Assembly: GCA_023053545.1 (NCBI GenBank)
Contig: JAKZAN010000006.1
Span: 9,394,351-9,458,350, forward strand
Length of the DNA stretch: 64,000 bases
Direction: 5' to 3'
From: Lepidurus packardi
Taxonomy: Eukaryota; Arthropoda; Branchiopoda; Notostraca; Triopsidae
Shown here: positions 1 through 12,800 of the stretch, piece by piece
Numbering within the stretch: position 1 is the first letter of the stretch
Layout: every line of letters begins with the position of its first letter
The notes under the pieces: generated by a model
What the model saw: the letters and a program-made list of their open reading frames with translations, nothing else
What the model was told of the DNA's origin: nothing
Databases searched by the model: none
Made by a program: the position numbers and the translations under genes

Positions 1-1376
1 AAAGGTGAGGCAGGAGCCTTGTTCATTGGAGTTGTCAGCGTAAAAAAAAAGTATGGAGAAGCAAAACACTGTAGAGGGGAAAGCTCGGTTACGAACGAAG
101 AAAAGTTGTGGAGTTTCAGACAGTTAATTTACTGCTGAGATTTTTTTTCTCCTTTTTTATGTTTCGTTTCGCTCCGGATTGGCTTAACAGTAATTCAAGG
201 AAGCAAATCAAACAAAACAAACGCATGGGTGAGATTGAGTGAAAAAAAAGTTTTACAGGCGTTCTTTTTGCGTACAGGTTTCCTGGATGCATGTTGAGCG
301 TGCCGCCGTTATTACACCTTTTTCGTTTGTTTTTGAAAAAGAAAAAAAAAAGGAAATTAATGAAAAAAAGTTACAGACAGAGGTGTCGAAACCAGAAACA
401 GTTATAGCTGCCTTTTTACAAAGGAAAACAAAAATATCATATTTTCCTACCAGCCCCGGTCTCATCTCCCCTTACATCTAAGAATGACAAAAAGAAACTT
501 GAATATCCAAGCAATAGACACAGTGGTTAAAAAAGAAGCAAAGGAAAAATTAGTTTAAAAATTGGGTTACCCTATGTTTCGCGGTGGCTCCCAGAGTAGT
601 TTCCATCATTCCTAAGTTTTTATTTTCTGGTCAAGGCCTCGCTCATTGGCCATTTTGTTGCTCTCCCTTTCTTTCTTTTCTTTCGTTATTTTTTCTTTGC
701 CATCTGTTTCCCTTCATTAGGCCTGTCCTCTCTTGTAGCCATTTTTTTTAGAAAATTATACCGAAAGTTGAAAATTCATTCAAGCGTTATACTTTATAAT
801 CGAGTTTATTCGTTGTGTTGATCTGTTTTTCAGAGTTTGAGTTCACGTAAATAATCTTGACAGACTTAGACAAAACGAATGACATTTCAGAAAAAAACCC
901 CACAAAGAATGAATGTCGTTCCGCCGTGGAATATTGCAAATTGGAATATTGTGGAATATTGTCGTGGAATATTGCAAAGAACATCTCTTCGGTGGAAAAT
1001 ATAGCCGACAACGACTTCGTTTTGGCGGAAAATACAAAAAAGAAACCTTTTTGTACGTAATACACAACGGAAAACCGTGGCTGGGCGGAAAAGAAAACGA
1101 ACGATGTCATTCTGGCATGGAAATACAGCAAACCGGCGTTATTTCGGCGTACAATAAATTAACGTCAATTAACATATCGCAAACGAATAAACTAGAAAAA
1201 ACGATGAAGAACGTCATTGTGGTGTCAAAATAGTTCCAAGAGGAAGGACAGAAAAAGACGATACACCATCGATAAGTAGATGTCATCAGTCTTTAAAACG
1301 AAGTCAAGAGACGAAATGGGAGGTATCATAAATGTACTTTAATTACAGAGTAGAGAAATATTAATAAATTACTGAA
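1..1376. other. Non-coding left flank
   Basis: No recognisable gene was found on either strand. The stretch is AT-rich with long A and T runs. Around 929-977 the motif GGAATATTG recurs about four times at short spacing, followed by looser GGAAAATA variants to about 1130. Open frames here (for example 913-1233) are short and low-complexity and resemble no family known to me. The right part is the region downstream of MZT2. Confidence 0.5.
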
Positions 1377-2015
1377 TCAGTTAGTGATGTTAGACGATGA
1401 TGAGGTATTGCGTGATTGTGCATGTCTTTTTTTCAGTTTTTCAGCTTCTCGAACATTTACAAGCTCTTGGAGCATACGGGTAATATTAACTGGTGATATG
1501 TTCAGCTGCAACAGCCCAACCAGCGAACTGAAAAGACAGTTCATAGACGCGTAATATGATCAAAATGATGAATATATACGTAATAAAAACAAAAAGTTCA
1601 TGGTACCTGAAAGCTTTTACGTTCATCTGTATTCCAACATCTCTCGCCAGGTTATACAATTGCAATTCATCTTGAGTTAGTTCTTTTTCCTGAAGACAGA
1701 CAGAATGGAATATAATATGCTTGAAAAACAGACAAGATGAAACAGGCTCTTACTTAAACTTCATTAATATTTCAACTAAACGAAAATTTAGTCACTAACT
1801 CGTTACAAAATTATTAAATTATCAAACCTAAAACTAAACACTAACTATACCAATATGATAAGCGTCGCTTATCATATCGGAATAGTTAGTGTTCAGCGAT
1901 ATTAAAACCAATATTTGGTTCAAATTTGATTCATTTCCAATTCTTTAATTAAAACTGATTATAAATAGAGTTCAAATTAGGTTAAATCACTTACTGGTTC
2001 AGCGTGCGCCTTCAT
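1377..2015 (-). CDS. MZT2: Mitotic-spindle organizing protein 2 (MZT2/GCP8-like)
   Basis: Three exons on the minus strand: 1995-2015, 1607-1689 and 1377-1527, with GT/AG borders, giving 84 residues. The first exon codes only seven residues (MKAHAEP) before a GTAAGT donor. The core, ELTQDELQLYNLARD then SSLVGLLQLNISPVNITRML, matches the MZT2 helical domain (human: STEEMELYELAQ, then LVDLLKLNVAPLAVFQML). MZT2 is a small subunit of the gamma-tubulin ring complex that binds the N-terminus of a GCP and helps recruit the complex to spindle poles. The human protein is about 158 residues with a long disordered tail. Here the tail is short, basic then Ser-rich (KKRHAQSRNTSSSS). The gene is head to head with OSBP. 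The exons are too short to show up as long open frames, so the call rests on domain match and frame-consistent splicing. Confidence 0.85.
1837..1893. repeat. Near-perfect 57-bp palindrome in MZT2 intron 1
   Basis: The two arms of about 28 bp read outward-in as AACACTAACTAT..ATATGATAAGCG and pair with only a few mismatches and almost no loop (centre near 1865, AGCG/CGCT). It lies inside the 305-bp first intron of MZT2. It could be a tiny foldback transposon remnant or a transcribed hairpin. Confidence 0.85.
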
Positions 2016-2372
2016 TTCTATACCACACAGTAGGTTAAACTGAAAACTCCAAAGTACCAATTACACGTTAATAAACCGCTTGCCGCCACGTTGTTTTGGA
2101 AGATTTTGCCTCTGAAAATCATTCTTGAAAGCTAAGTTATAACAATTCTCACTAGATGGCATTCAAATAAACAGCCTAATGGTCCAAAGGCCAAAACATC
2201 AGTAGAGATAGTTGGTCACAACTAAGAATTTGTGTTTTAGTCTGCGGCATTGTTGGGCAGCAAATTGAAGGTAACAGAATGAATTTCTGGTGTCTATTGT
2301 AAAGCTTGTTATCTCGTTCAGGTGTGTAGGCGCAGCGGACGTTACACATTGCATAGTTTCTATATTTTAAAG
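2016..2372. promoter_or_regulatory. Shared MZT2/OSBP divergent promoter region
   Basis: These 357 bp separate the start codons of two genes transcribed in opposite directions, so both promoters and 5' UTRs must lie here, unless upstream 5' exons reach further. A TTCAG followed by GT at 2316-2322 could be a 5' UTR splice acceptor for OSBP. No TATA box was assigned. Confidence 0.45.
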
Positions 2373-5300
2373 ATGCTCGAGTCAAGTGGTTCCACTGCAG
2401 CTGCGGGTAATGCGCCTGTGAAACAGGAGTCAGAAATGAAAGGATGGTTATACAAGTGGACCAACTACATTAAAGGCTACCAGAAACGATGGTTTGTTCT
2501 CTCTAACGGAGTCCTTTCGTACTACAGGTTAAAACTCGCTTCTATTTCCATACTTTTAACTATTAAAAAACTTTCCTAAGATTTGTTTGTTGTATTGTTC
2601 GGCGTTAGGTCGCAAACAGAAGTAGCTCATACTTGCAGGGGCTCGATTCGCCTCCAAGGCGCTTTCATCCATACCGAAGATTCTTGCAATTTTGTAATAT
2701 CCAATGCTGGTACAAACACCTTCCATCTGAAAGCAGGATCCGAAGTAGAACGCCAACGCTGGGTCACTGCATTAGAGCTGGCCAAATCCAAAGCCATTCG
2801 AGTAATGGAATCCGGTAAGTTTTGCTGTTTATACTTATCCTGTATGCTTATCTACATGTTGAATATATCTATGTATCTCTATATATAGATATAGATATAT
2901 ATATTGACTTGCGTTTCCCTTATTATTTCTATGTTGTCGTGTGAAGAATACCTGAACAACACAGGTGAGAGTTTTGGTACAGATCCTAGTTGCACATCCT
3001 CCCTCCTTTCTAGTAAATCTGGAAATCTTAAAAGTCAGTTTTTTTTAAACGTAAATTGAAAGTTGAAGTGCTTTTTTGGTTGATCTTAAACTTAAAATTC
3101 CAGTTTTTTAATTTCGTTTCAATGCTAATTTTATTGCGACTAGTGCTTCTTATTGGTCTTAATGTCAAAAGAAAACTACGAGAAATTCTGGAGATTGTCT
3201 AAGTGACTTGCCTAACTTCTTCTTTTATAGAAGACGAAGAGGATTACGAGGAAGCTCCCAACACCATTGACAAGAATGAGCTTCAGAACGAGCTCAAAAC
3301 ATTGTCTGCCAAGTTGGAAGATATACAAACTTGCAATGATTTGATCGCCAAGCAATGTGGCGCATTGCAGCGCGCTTTAGGAGAAGCCGAGTCTGTTAGC
3401 GCGGACAATAATGAATCCTTGACGAAAATGAAAGCCGTCAACGAGCGAGCTACATTGTTTCGCATCACATCGAGCGCCATGGTTAACGTAAGTTCATAAC
3501 TATTTATCTGTTTCCGTTTTCCTTGGGAATATTTCGTGAAACGTGTTTTCTAAATCTCTAGGCTTGCTCTGAGTATGCAAATTTGTCTCAAAATCACGGA
3601 CGGAAATGGCAGCGAATGTTGGCGCATGAGCACGAGCAGCGATGCCGGTTGGAAGAAGTGGTCGAACAATTAGCTCGACAACACTCGCATTTGGAGCAAG
3701 CTGCACAGCAAGCGCGCTCTGGAACTCTTTCTACTGCCTCCAGTACTTTGCATTTCCTGATTTCAACCTCTCCCATAACATTTTTTGATCTTTAGAACTT
3801 ATTTCCAATTTTTTAAAACTGTATAAAACCCTTAAAAACTTGTTTAGTCTCTTGAAATCCCCTTAATACTCTTTCAAATTCCTTTCAAATTATTGTATAC
3901 TCTTAAAAATTGTTTTAAAATCGCCCTTTAGATGCCGCCCACTCGGAGGAGGATGACGAAAACGAGTTTTTTGATGCACAAGATGATGTCAACGCTGATT
4001 TCATCGTTCAGGTGCCACTGGGACATCGCAGAACGTCTTCAGGCGTTAGTACCGCCTCCCAGGTAACCAAACTGCACGTCTTTTATGGCTACCCTTTTTA
4101 CCTGTCTGTCGGGGGTTTCGAACGCTCAAAAGTCTGACCATTGGGGCGAGGAATTTGCATAATCGCGTGACACAAACACATCGAAAAGCTTGTTTACTTT
4201 GTTTGGGCTAAAAGTACCAAATGCATAGCGAAAATTGAATTTCAAGAGACAAACTGACGCCAAGAGCTGGAACGTTTTTGGGTCAAGGACGCATATCATG
4301 CTAGATAGTCCCAAGTCTCTTGTGCATGTGTATGGAGTCAGGGGATTTTGGTCTGTTATGTGTTAGTTCTCCTGGATAAAATCATATATTCCTTCACATT
4401 TAAGAAGATTTTACATGGTAAATCTTAAAGAAATTGTTTTTTTGTTGTTTTTTTAAATAAAAAGAAGTAAGGGTTTAAAAGATTGAACTTTGGCGCCGGA
4501 GAAAAGGTTTTTCGTTGCGATATGTCGCGTGACCTAGTGTATGTTATCTGTAGTTGGGTGGGCAGGTATGGGTTTGGTAGTTTGGAATGTGTGCGTAGTC
4601 TGGGAGCGTTTTGGGATTAATGGTGACGTCTGGACGTAGGAAACAGAAGGCTCTAAAGCTTTTTACTTTAGTTTAGTTCTTTACATCAGCTTTTTAAAAA
4701 CTTTTAGGTTTCCTTGTTTTAGCTGTGTTTAATTTTATTGTCTCTTTCTTTTTCTTCTCGTTTCATCTATATTTTTTTACCAACTAAAGCTGTGATTAAC
4801 GTTGAAACGGAAATGACAGAAATCGCTTGCAGACTTCCTTATGCGGCATGTGTTTATAGATAATGCTACATTCTATTCAGTGCTTGCATGCTTTGACGTC
4901 ATTATGTAACCATAATGACGTTATTGACTTCTGTTTTAAATGATTGAGTTTCTTTTAAAAGTGAAAAGGGGAAGGTTATAACTACGTTATATTCATTTCA
5001 TGCAGACTTCAGAAGGGCAGACTGCCCCACGTGGTGCAGAAGATGGCCAAGATTCGAGTAGTGATAATGAAGGTGACACCATAAGTGTCATTACGCGAAG
5101 GAATACGAACCAGACGGTAAGTATGATTGAAAATTTGTGTTTGACTTCTTTTTATCGCTGTGGATATCATTCATTTTAAAAAAAAAAAATTTAACTCTTT
5201 TTGTTTGGTTTAGTTATCGCCTGGGAAGTCTATTGACGCCGGGAAGAAAAATGGGGACGCAACCAATGCTCTGACAGTTAAGTCAGGCAAGCCGTTAAGG

Positions 5301-8147
5301 AAACGACGAACACGTGTACCGGACAAACCCAATTATCCCCTCAACTTATGGAGCATCATGAAGAATTGTATCGGGAAAGAACTGACGAAAATCCCCATGC
5401 CAGTAAAGAAAATTCCTTTTCTGTCATATTAAGTTATAAATACTAATCTATAGATAAATATACACTTACATAGCTTTGTAACACACGATAGATGATTTAA
5501 TTTTTGTTTTAAGGTGAATTTCTCGGAGCCGTTGTCCATGCTACAGCGTTTGGTGGAAGATCTGGAATACAGTGATTTGCTGGATAAGGCTGCAGCGTGT
5601 GAAGACGCCTGCGAACAGTTGACGTATGTTGCAGCGTATACGGTGTCGAGTTATGCCACTACTTCAATGCGGTCTGGGAAACCTTTCAATCCCTTACTAG
5701 GAGAAACCTATGAATGGGATCGTTCAGAGGATTTGGGATGGCGAGTGGTCTCAGAACAAGTAATATTTTATAATTTATTATTTTAATAAAGTAAATTATT
5801 TTACATGTTTCTAAAATTCTAAGGTGTCCCATCATCCACCAATGGTTGCTCAGTTCTGCGAAAGTAAGGAATGGCGCTACTGGCAAGAGTTTAGCATGTC
5901 ATCCAAGTTCCGTGGCAAGTATTTGCAAGTGATTCCGCTTGGAATTTCGCATTTGGAGTTTAACAAGACTGGTAGGTGATCCTTTATTTTCGCATTTGTA
6001 AAAAAAGTTGGATTGATTTAGGACATCACTATACATGGAGGAAGGTGACTACCACTGTGCATAACATCATTGTGGGAAAGTTGTGGGTGGATCATCATGG
6101 AGAAATGGATATTATGAACCATAAGACTGGGGACAAGTGTCATTTGAAGTTTATTCCGTATAGCTACTTTGCACGTGATGTGCAGCGGAAGGTAATGCTT
6201 CATATAAGATACGTGGACACATGATTTGTCTTTTAATTTAAAAGTAGTCATCCAACCCAACACTTTGTTGATTTTTGGGTAGGTTACTGGAGCTGTGATG
6301 AACAAAGATGGAGAAGTGAGGTTTGTATTGACCGGAACGTGGGATAATAAGATGGAAGTGGCTAAAGTCATCAACTCGCAAGGATCGATGAAAGGTAAAC
6401 CTGTGCTAGAAACCGAACCTCCCAAAGTTATCTGGAAACGGCAAACTCCTCCGTAAGTTCTCTTCCAAACTTCTTTTATTTTGTATTCTTTATTATAGTC
6501 GTATATTATTGGCTTTTTAAAAAATAGTCTACTTTGTTCTAAGACTGGCGCTTTTCTATGTGTACGTTCATGAAGAACCGTTGATGACTTATTGTTATTG
6601 ATTTAATAACTCTTGAATGTGAGGTAGCGAAACTTGACAGTGTTTTCAAACCCACTTTGTTTCAAAACTTTCTTTCGTTAATAGCTTTATTAATACTGTC
6701 GCTGTTGAAAGAAATTCACTAGAAACAAGACACCCTGTTCTATTTTCTCGAGGCAGCGTTTCTATTTTTGTGTGTGAATGCCTTTAAAATTGTTTCGAAA
6801 AGTTGGTTAGGATAATCGAAAATTTAATTTTTCCTTTTAAAGGCCGGATTGTGATCGTTACTACAATTTTACGGAATTCGCCTGCCAACTCAATGAGCCT
6901 GAAGAAGGAGTGGCTCCAACTGATTGCCGTCTTCGTCCTGATCAGCGCTTGATGGAGGAAGGTCTATGGGATGAAGCCAATCAAGAGAAATTACGAGTGG
7001 AAGAAAAGCAACGTGCTGCACGAAGAATAAAAGAGACGGAAGCTGAAGAAGCATCACTTGAGGGTAGGAAATTGGTATCATTGTTGTTCTCATCAAGGCT
7101 CCCGTATAGCTTAGCTTGTTATACCGAAGCTGCCGTGAGTTGGCGCGCAGTGCTGTGCATGGGTGTATATGAACGCGCATTGCTCTTATGCAGTAAAGGG
7201 CAAGCAGGATAACTCTAAAACCGGGCACTCGATTTGCATTACAGTTTTCTCGAACACGTACTAGAGTAATGCCTAGGACATTACTGTTTCCAGATTAGCT
7301 ATTTTCTTTTTTTCACATAGGTGAAAAACTTATTTCCGGTTTTTAAATTAGTGAAAGCAAAAATTAAAAGGCTAAAAGACTCCTGCACTCCTTATTCATG
7401 TATATATATTACTTTCAAGAAGTTTTTACGTAAGACTGCTTGTGTGTTCCGTGCTATCCTGGCAAAGCTGTACCGGAAGCCTTGAAGTTTCGGATCTTTG
7501 TTTCTCGGCCTTTTATTAGAGAACTAAATTTACAGCCGTTTATTTCAGTACTGTTATTATGTATTTCGTTGAGGTTTCCGTTGTATTGTTTTCGTTTAAT
7601 TGTGTTCTGTTCATTGTTGTTTGGGTTTATTCTTTTATTGTATTTCTATTGTTTAACGTTAGGGCATTCCTTCTGTTATTTAATTGTTTTCTTATTTTTG
7701 TTCCTTTTTAATTTTTTTTGTCTTTTCTTTGCTTATAAATTCAAATGGCAAAAGTTACTTTCATAGCATATCATTTTCTTTCATATCATTACGTTATTAT
7801 TCTAGTTATTACTTTCCGTGCATATTATTCTTATTAATATTATGTATTTTTAATCGATTTCGTTAATTGATTTCCTACTCTGATTCCTTCTTGATTTAGT
7901 TTGGATTTTTTATTTGCTTTTTACTTTGATTGTATTTTACGACCCTTTTGTACTTTCATTGCGATTTTGCAATCCTTCTATTTATTCTGTTTTTTCTTTT
8001 TTAGGACGGCCGGTTCCGACCTATGAGCCAGTTTGGTTTAGAAAGCAGAAAGATCCGTTTACTGGCAACGTGATTCATTTATATTCGGGCAATTACTGGG
8101 AGAGCAAAGAGAAGCAGGATTGGTCGGCTTCCCCCGACATTTTCTAA
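2373..8147 (+). CDS. OSBP: Oxysterol-binding protein (OSBP)
   Basis: Thirteen exons: 2373-2527, 2609-2814, 3231-3487, 3562-3742, 3932-4062, 5006-5116, 5214-5402, 5514-5759, 5824-5971, 6022-6191, 6283-6452, 6843-7063, 8005-8147. They sum to 775 residues (human 807). A PH domain covers about residues 21-116 ([19 protein letters not shown]). A coiled region precedes a FFAT motif at about 278-284 (EFFDAQD, flanked by acidic residues), which binds VAP in the ER. The C-terminal sterol-binding ORD starts near 385 and holds the family fingerprint EQVSHHPP (about 491-498). The family exchanges sterol for PI4P at ER-Golgi contacts. The Ala/Gly-rich N-terminal extension of vertebrate OSBP is absent. Exon 4 ends at a weaker GTAC donor. 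Intron 12 contains a family-A MITE; intron 5 is 943 bp with nothing recognised. Confidence 0.95.
7094..7484 (+). mobile_element. MITE family A, copy 1 (in OSBP intron 12)
   Basis: The element is about 391 bp with imperfect terminal inverted repeats: left CAAGGCTCCCGTATAGCTTA, right ending AAAGCTGTACCGGAAGCCTT. Near the left end is the block GAACGCGCATTGCT followed by GCAAGCAGGATAACT, present in the other copies. It has no coding capacity. A T-rich tract fills the rest of the intron (about 7500-8000). Confidence 0.8.
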
Positions 8148-8922
8148 GTCTCTTGTCAGCATTTTACCCTGTTTTTCTGTGCGTAATTTCTTTCTCTCGC
8201 TATTGTCTTGCAGGACAAAACTTTTTGTAGCTACAGAAGCAAAATTCTAGCGGCTCTTGGGAACTTCTGGTTTTATTTTTGAAGTTTCTTTATATATCTC
8301 TGCCGTGCTGGTTCTGAAGCAGTTTCGTGCAAAAACGTTAAACAAACGTGTATATTGCCCACTTTTCGCAGTTTTTATTTGTTCCAAGATGAACATAGGA
8401 TATTTATTCGCAATAGCTAGGATAAAATTAACAAAAAACATTATCGGGTAGAGTTTAGCAGTGTTCCTGTTGTAAAGAATCATAGAAGAAGCGTTTTTCT
8501 GGAAACCTCACATCAAAACAAGGTTCGGTTTCCGGTTCAGATGTAATGAGATTTGGGCCTTATTTACACCTGAGACGGGGTAATGCAATTCTTATTTGAG
8601 TTTCTGTCTATTTTATTTTTTGCGTGGCATATCTTTCTTGCGCTGGAATCCTTGACTGGCTACATTTCGTCCTTTCAGAAACCAGTCGATTTTTTTTCGG
8701 GGGGGAGACGGCGGGAATGGAAAGAGTGGACATTGTGGCGTTTTATCGTTTTTTTTTTATTTTGCAATGGTGAGTGTTTGTGCTAGTAAAAATAAAAGAG
8801 TAATACAAGAAATTGCTAAATGTAAAAGCTGCCCAAGTTTTCTTTTATCGTAGTTAACTAACTGCTTTATTCCTTACATTTCAAAAGATTTGTACAATCT
8901 ACGTTATCTCGGCCATTTTTAT
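8148..8922. other. Convergent intergenic region OSBP/NDUFA11
   Basis: This holds the 3' UTRs of OSBP (plus) and NDUFA11 (minus). A seven-G run follows a T run at 8690-8705. An AATAAA-like site lies near 8799. No gene was recognised. Confidence 0.5.
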
Positions 8923-9536
8923 TCATGTTTTGCGATCATAACCACGAATCGTCCAGTCGTGTGATGGGGAACAATGATCAAGCGTACCCCACACTTTATT
9001 TGCAGGTGAGTGCAACAAGGGTATGTTCCTTTCAAGAGAGAAATGGGCCAAGTAACTCAGCGAACCGAGAATCACTGCTGCAGCAGCGCCTTTTCCAAAG
9101 CTTTTCCCTAAATTGACATTAAAAATTAAAAAAACTTTCATTGTAATCCATTTTGAAAGTTTAAATTGAGTGTTACGCCAAGCGCCGAAGATAGTGGATG
9201 CACCAATCCCTCCAATAAAGTAGTTGAGACCGTCGTCTTTCTTTCGGATGGAAGTGGCGATGCAAACTGTTCCTCCCCAAGTGGCAGCCATACCTACTAT
9301 AGGGCCTACAATGTAGGCAAAACGGGCAGCAGTTTTGGCATAACCTTGAGGACGCGAAATAAGGACTACATCATGGGTAGCCAGCAAAACTCCTGATGGA
9401 AGAAATAAACTTTTAACGAAAAACAATTGTAAATTTGGTTTGGGAACTTGCCTACAATGGCGGCTTTTTTGGATAAAAACCACATTTTCTTGAAGCCGTC
9501 CTGCCCCTCGGGTGTGTCAAAATATTCGTACCCCAT
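8923..9536 (-). CDS. NDUFA11: NADH dehydrogenase [ubiquinone] 1 alpha subcomplex subunit 11
   Basis: Three exons on the minus strand: 9452-9536, 9177-9392, 8923-9107, giving 161 residues. It is an accessory subunit (B14.7) of mitochondrial complex I, a Tim17/22-fold inner-membrane protein. Family signs: N-terminal GYEYFDTPEGQDGFKK; then SRPQGYAKTAARFAYIVGP and GMAATWGGT; KKDDGLNYFIGGIGA; and a C-terminal HDWTI that resembles insect homologues (NDWTI). Intron 1 appears to use a GC donor (GTAG|GCAAGT): only this joins the frame to read IVGVLLATHD. Intron 2 is short (69 bp) and has no in-frame stop, so an unspliced reading frame also stays open across it. The gene is divergent from MCM10. Confidence 0.9.
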
Positions 9537-9834
9537 TTTCTTACTAGAAAAGCACGGTTAGCCTAAAAATTTAATGGATATTAACTGGGCTTACTATTTT
9601 TTACTGTTTCGTGAACTGTCCTGTCGGTTTTGTTTTAGGGAAACGCCGTTAGATGGTGTCGCTACGCTTCCTCTCCTCCATTTTTGCTCTTTTGCGCGGG
9701 AAGACGTTGTGTTCTGTCTACAGGGCATCTTGAGACGGAAAGAGTTTCAGATGTGGACGATAATTTGTATCCCTTACTTGTGATATTTTAAGTGGAAGTT
9801 TATATTTATACCTGGACAGATTGTGACCAGTATC
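9537..9834. promoter_or_regulatory. Shared NDUFA11/MCM10 divergent promoter region
   Basis: The start codons of the two divergent genes are 298 bp apart, so both promoters are expected here. I see no clear core element. Confidence 0.4.
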
Positions 9835-12800
9835 ATGTCTTCTGCTCAAATGTTAGTATTTCTACCTAACATTTAATAATTTAATAATTTATTCATTATT
9901 AAAAGTTTACTGCAACTCAACGACAACGTCATTATTTTTATTATTGTTATACATTTTATTTATTAATTAATGAATAGATAGTAACAAAATATGACCTTTT
10001 ATTACAGGGACGAAGATTATGATGAGTTGGATGTTTTAGCATCTTTACTGGACCAGGATGAAGACGAATTGGCAGACATGGATGGATCAAAGGAAGAAGC
10101 TGCAGTTCATACAGATGAATTAAGGGAAGACGCTAGAGTAAATGAAGAGGAAGAAGAAATCCTGAAGGAACTTAAAGCTGCTGAAGAATGCATGGCGAAG
10201 CTGAAAGCTAAATTAGCTGCCTGCTCTAAGCAATCTTTGACAGAACCTCCTCCGAAAAATCAAGCTTTCCAGCCATCATCTGCCCCAGCGTCTGGCCGCA
10301 CTACAGGAGTTCTGGACAAACCTGTCGAAGAGTTCAACAAAGTTGTCTCCCGCCTATTAGTAGGAGCAGAGAAGGAAAAGCTTCTTGCGACCTTAGCCCA
10401 GAGAAAAGCAGAAGCCTTGGTTCGCCAAGATCTGGCCGATTCTGACGACGACGAGTCTCTCAATTCTTACGGTACCGACATTCAGCGTAAACTAAGCCAC
10501 CACCAAGATTACGAAAAGCCAAGTTCGTCCACCAGTTACGGATCTTTCTTTGGAGCTTCTCAATCAACTCCTAAAACATTTACATTCCAAGGCCCCAGTG
10601 CCTCTAAGCCCAATGACAAAGCAAGCTACGTTGAACCTAATTCTCGGATTAAAATCTCGTAATTGTTTCTTACATTTCCCTTTTTAAAAAGCTCTACATT
10701 TCTCGAATTTCTCTTTGTATTTCTTAGACGCTCTACGCTGCCAGAAGATGTTTTGAAGGAGCGAATGGCAACGCGCAAATTTATCTCCTTAACATCTGTT
10801 TGTCGTCGTACGGCTATCCCTAGCGAGCAAGAATGGGTTACCATTGGCGTTTTGACCGCAAAAGCAACGAAGACGTCCGCCAAAGGACAAACGTATTCGT
10901 TGTGGACCTTGGTTGATTTGGAGCAATCCGTTGAACAGCGAGTTTCAGTGCTACTTTTTGGTAGCACTCATACGACGCATTGGAAAACGATGGTTTCTTC
11001 AGTCATTGGAATGCTGAACCCGAATTTGTTGGAACCCAAACCTGGCCAGAGCAATACGATGCTCTCAGTCAACAATCCAGAGCAATTACTCGTGTTGGGA
11101 GTGGCTCAAGACTTGGGCACCTGCAAAGGAGTGTAAGTTTGTTTTTCGTAAATCGAAAAAAATCGTTTTATTTTGCTTAAATCATTTTTTTTCCTTACAA
11201 TTAATTTCTTTATGACTTACTATTTAGTCGAAAAAGCGGAGAAAAATGTACAGTATCAGTGAATCTTGCCAAATGCCCGTACTGCGTATATCATGTGAAG
11301 AACGAGTACCGTAAAAGCGCCTCGGGCAGACCAGAAGTCCAATCGTCATTTTCTGGAACGGGCACGAGTAATGGATCGGGTTTGGATCGCTTAAAACAGA
11401 AAGTTTTGGGCAAAGGGGTGATGTATGGTGGGAAGCTCTTCACTCCTCCCCCTGCGTCTGCTGTCAAAGTAAACACCAAACACCATCAAAAGGACCGTCA
11501 ACGTTTAGACACTCTGAGCTTAAGGGAAAGCGCGACGTTCCTTTTAGAGCAAGAAAAGAAAGCAGCAGCCGATGCACAGGCCCAAGCGCTGTTGAAAGCC
11601 GCTTCTCTTACCGGTAGACATTACAACGAAGGGGAAAGAAAGGCTCTCGATCAATTGATGTTGACCAAAGCTTCTACTTCCATGTACGTATCAAAGGAAG
11701 TTTCTCACGAGTTTAGAACATTTCAAACTTTACAAATTTCCCAAAGAAATCAATTTGAATTTGGGTTTTCTAGGGTGGAACTCATTTGTGCCCCAACTGC
11801 TGGATCCAGAAACTTGTTGAAACATTTGGCCCAACCTAGTTTGCCTGCTAGCTCTTCTCCTTCAAGCATCGTGCCTAAAAAACTCAACCTACAGTCGGTT
11901 ACACCTAAAGAATTGTTAAAGCAACATAAAATCGCTGCGGAGAAACAAAAATTGGAAAGATTGCAGAAACGTAGGACTTTATCCACGCCAAATTTAGGAA
12001 CAAAATCTGCGCCTAATTTGGGAATAAAAGCCAAATTAAGTCCGGATGGAATTCCATCCTTAGGGCGTGGCTTGCACCAAGGGCAGGAGGTTGAACTCGA
12101 TTATGAGTTGGATTTGACGATGGCTCAAAAAGGGAAGCTTCGAGGACGAGATGCTGCAAAAGTAACGTTGAATACATTCTAAAGATTTCTAAAAGTCAAG
12201 TGTAATTTGCGATGGAAATTTTTAAAGGCTGCTGCGTTGCGATTGGTACGCGAAAAGGGAGTTATTACGGCGGCCGATCCCAATGATCCGCTGATTAAGA
12301 ATCGGAATCCGCTGCAACAACAGCAGCTTGTGAACAAATTAAAGAGTCAAGAGTTAAATAGTGCGCAAAATGCCGCGAATTTGGAAGAAAGTTCAACTCG
12401 TTCGGGCCAGAAAAGGAAGATTGACGATGTAGATAAATGGAAGGATATAATCAACGCCAGATCGTCCCACTCAGCGCTCATCGATGAAGACGAACGGCAG
12501 AAAGAGGAGCGGTACTTTGATCAAAAGGAAAAGGCCGAACAAGTCGAAACAAAAATGCTCAATACCTTCGAAGTAGCCACTACAGTCGTGTCTTGCTTAC
12601 AGGTAAACATTTTATATACTTTTTTCTATTCTGAAAATTGCATTACCCGATAATAGAATAAGCTTTCCTAAGACTTGTGAATTGTGTGTTACATTTCTGA
12701 TGAATAGCCGTTCTTGAGTTATTGGCTTTTCAAATTTTCGTATTTAACAGATCAATGACTACTTTGCGTATCATTTAATATAATTAGGTACTAGATTGTC

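Noticed and set aside
787..1233. Overlapping frames of about 106-114 codons on both strands
   Set aside because: They arise from the repetitive GGAATATTG/GGAAAATA stretch and resemble no protein.
7440..7866. Hydrophobic Phe/Leu/Ser-rich open frames that look like membrane proteins
   Set aside because: They are products of a T-rich tract inside OSBP intron 12 and the end of a family A MITE.
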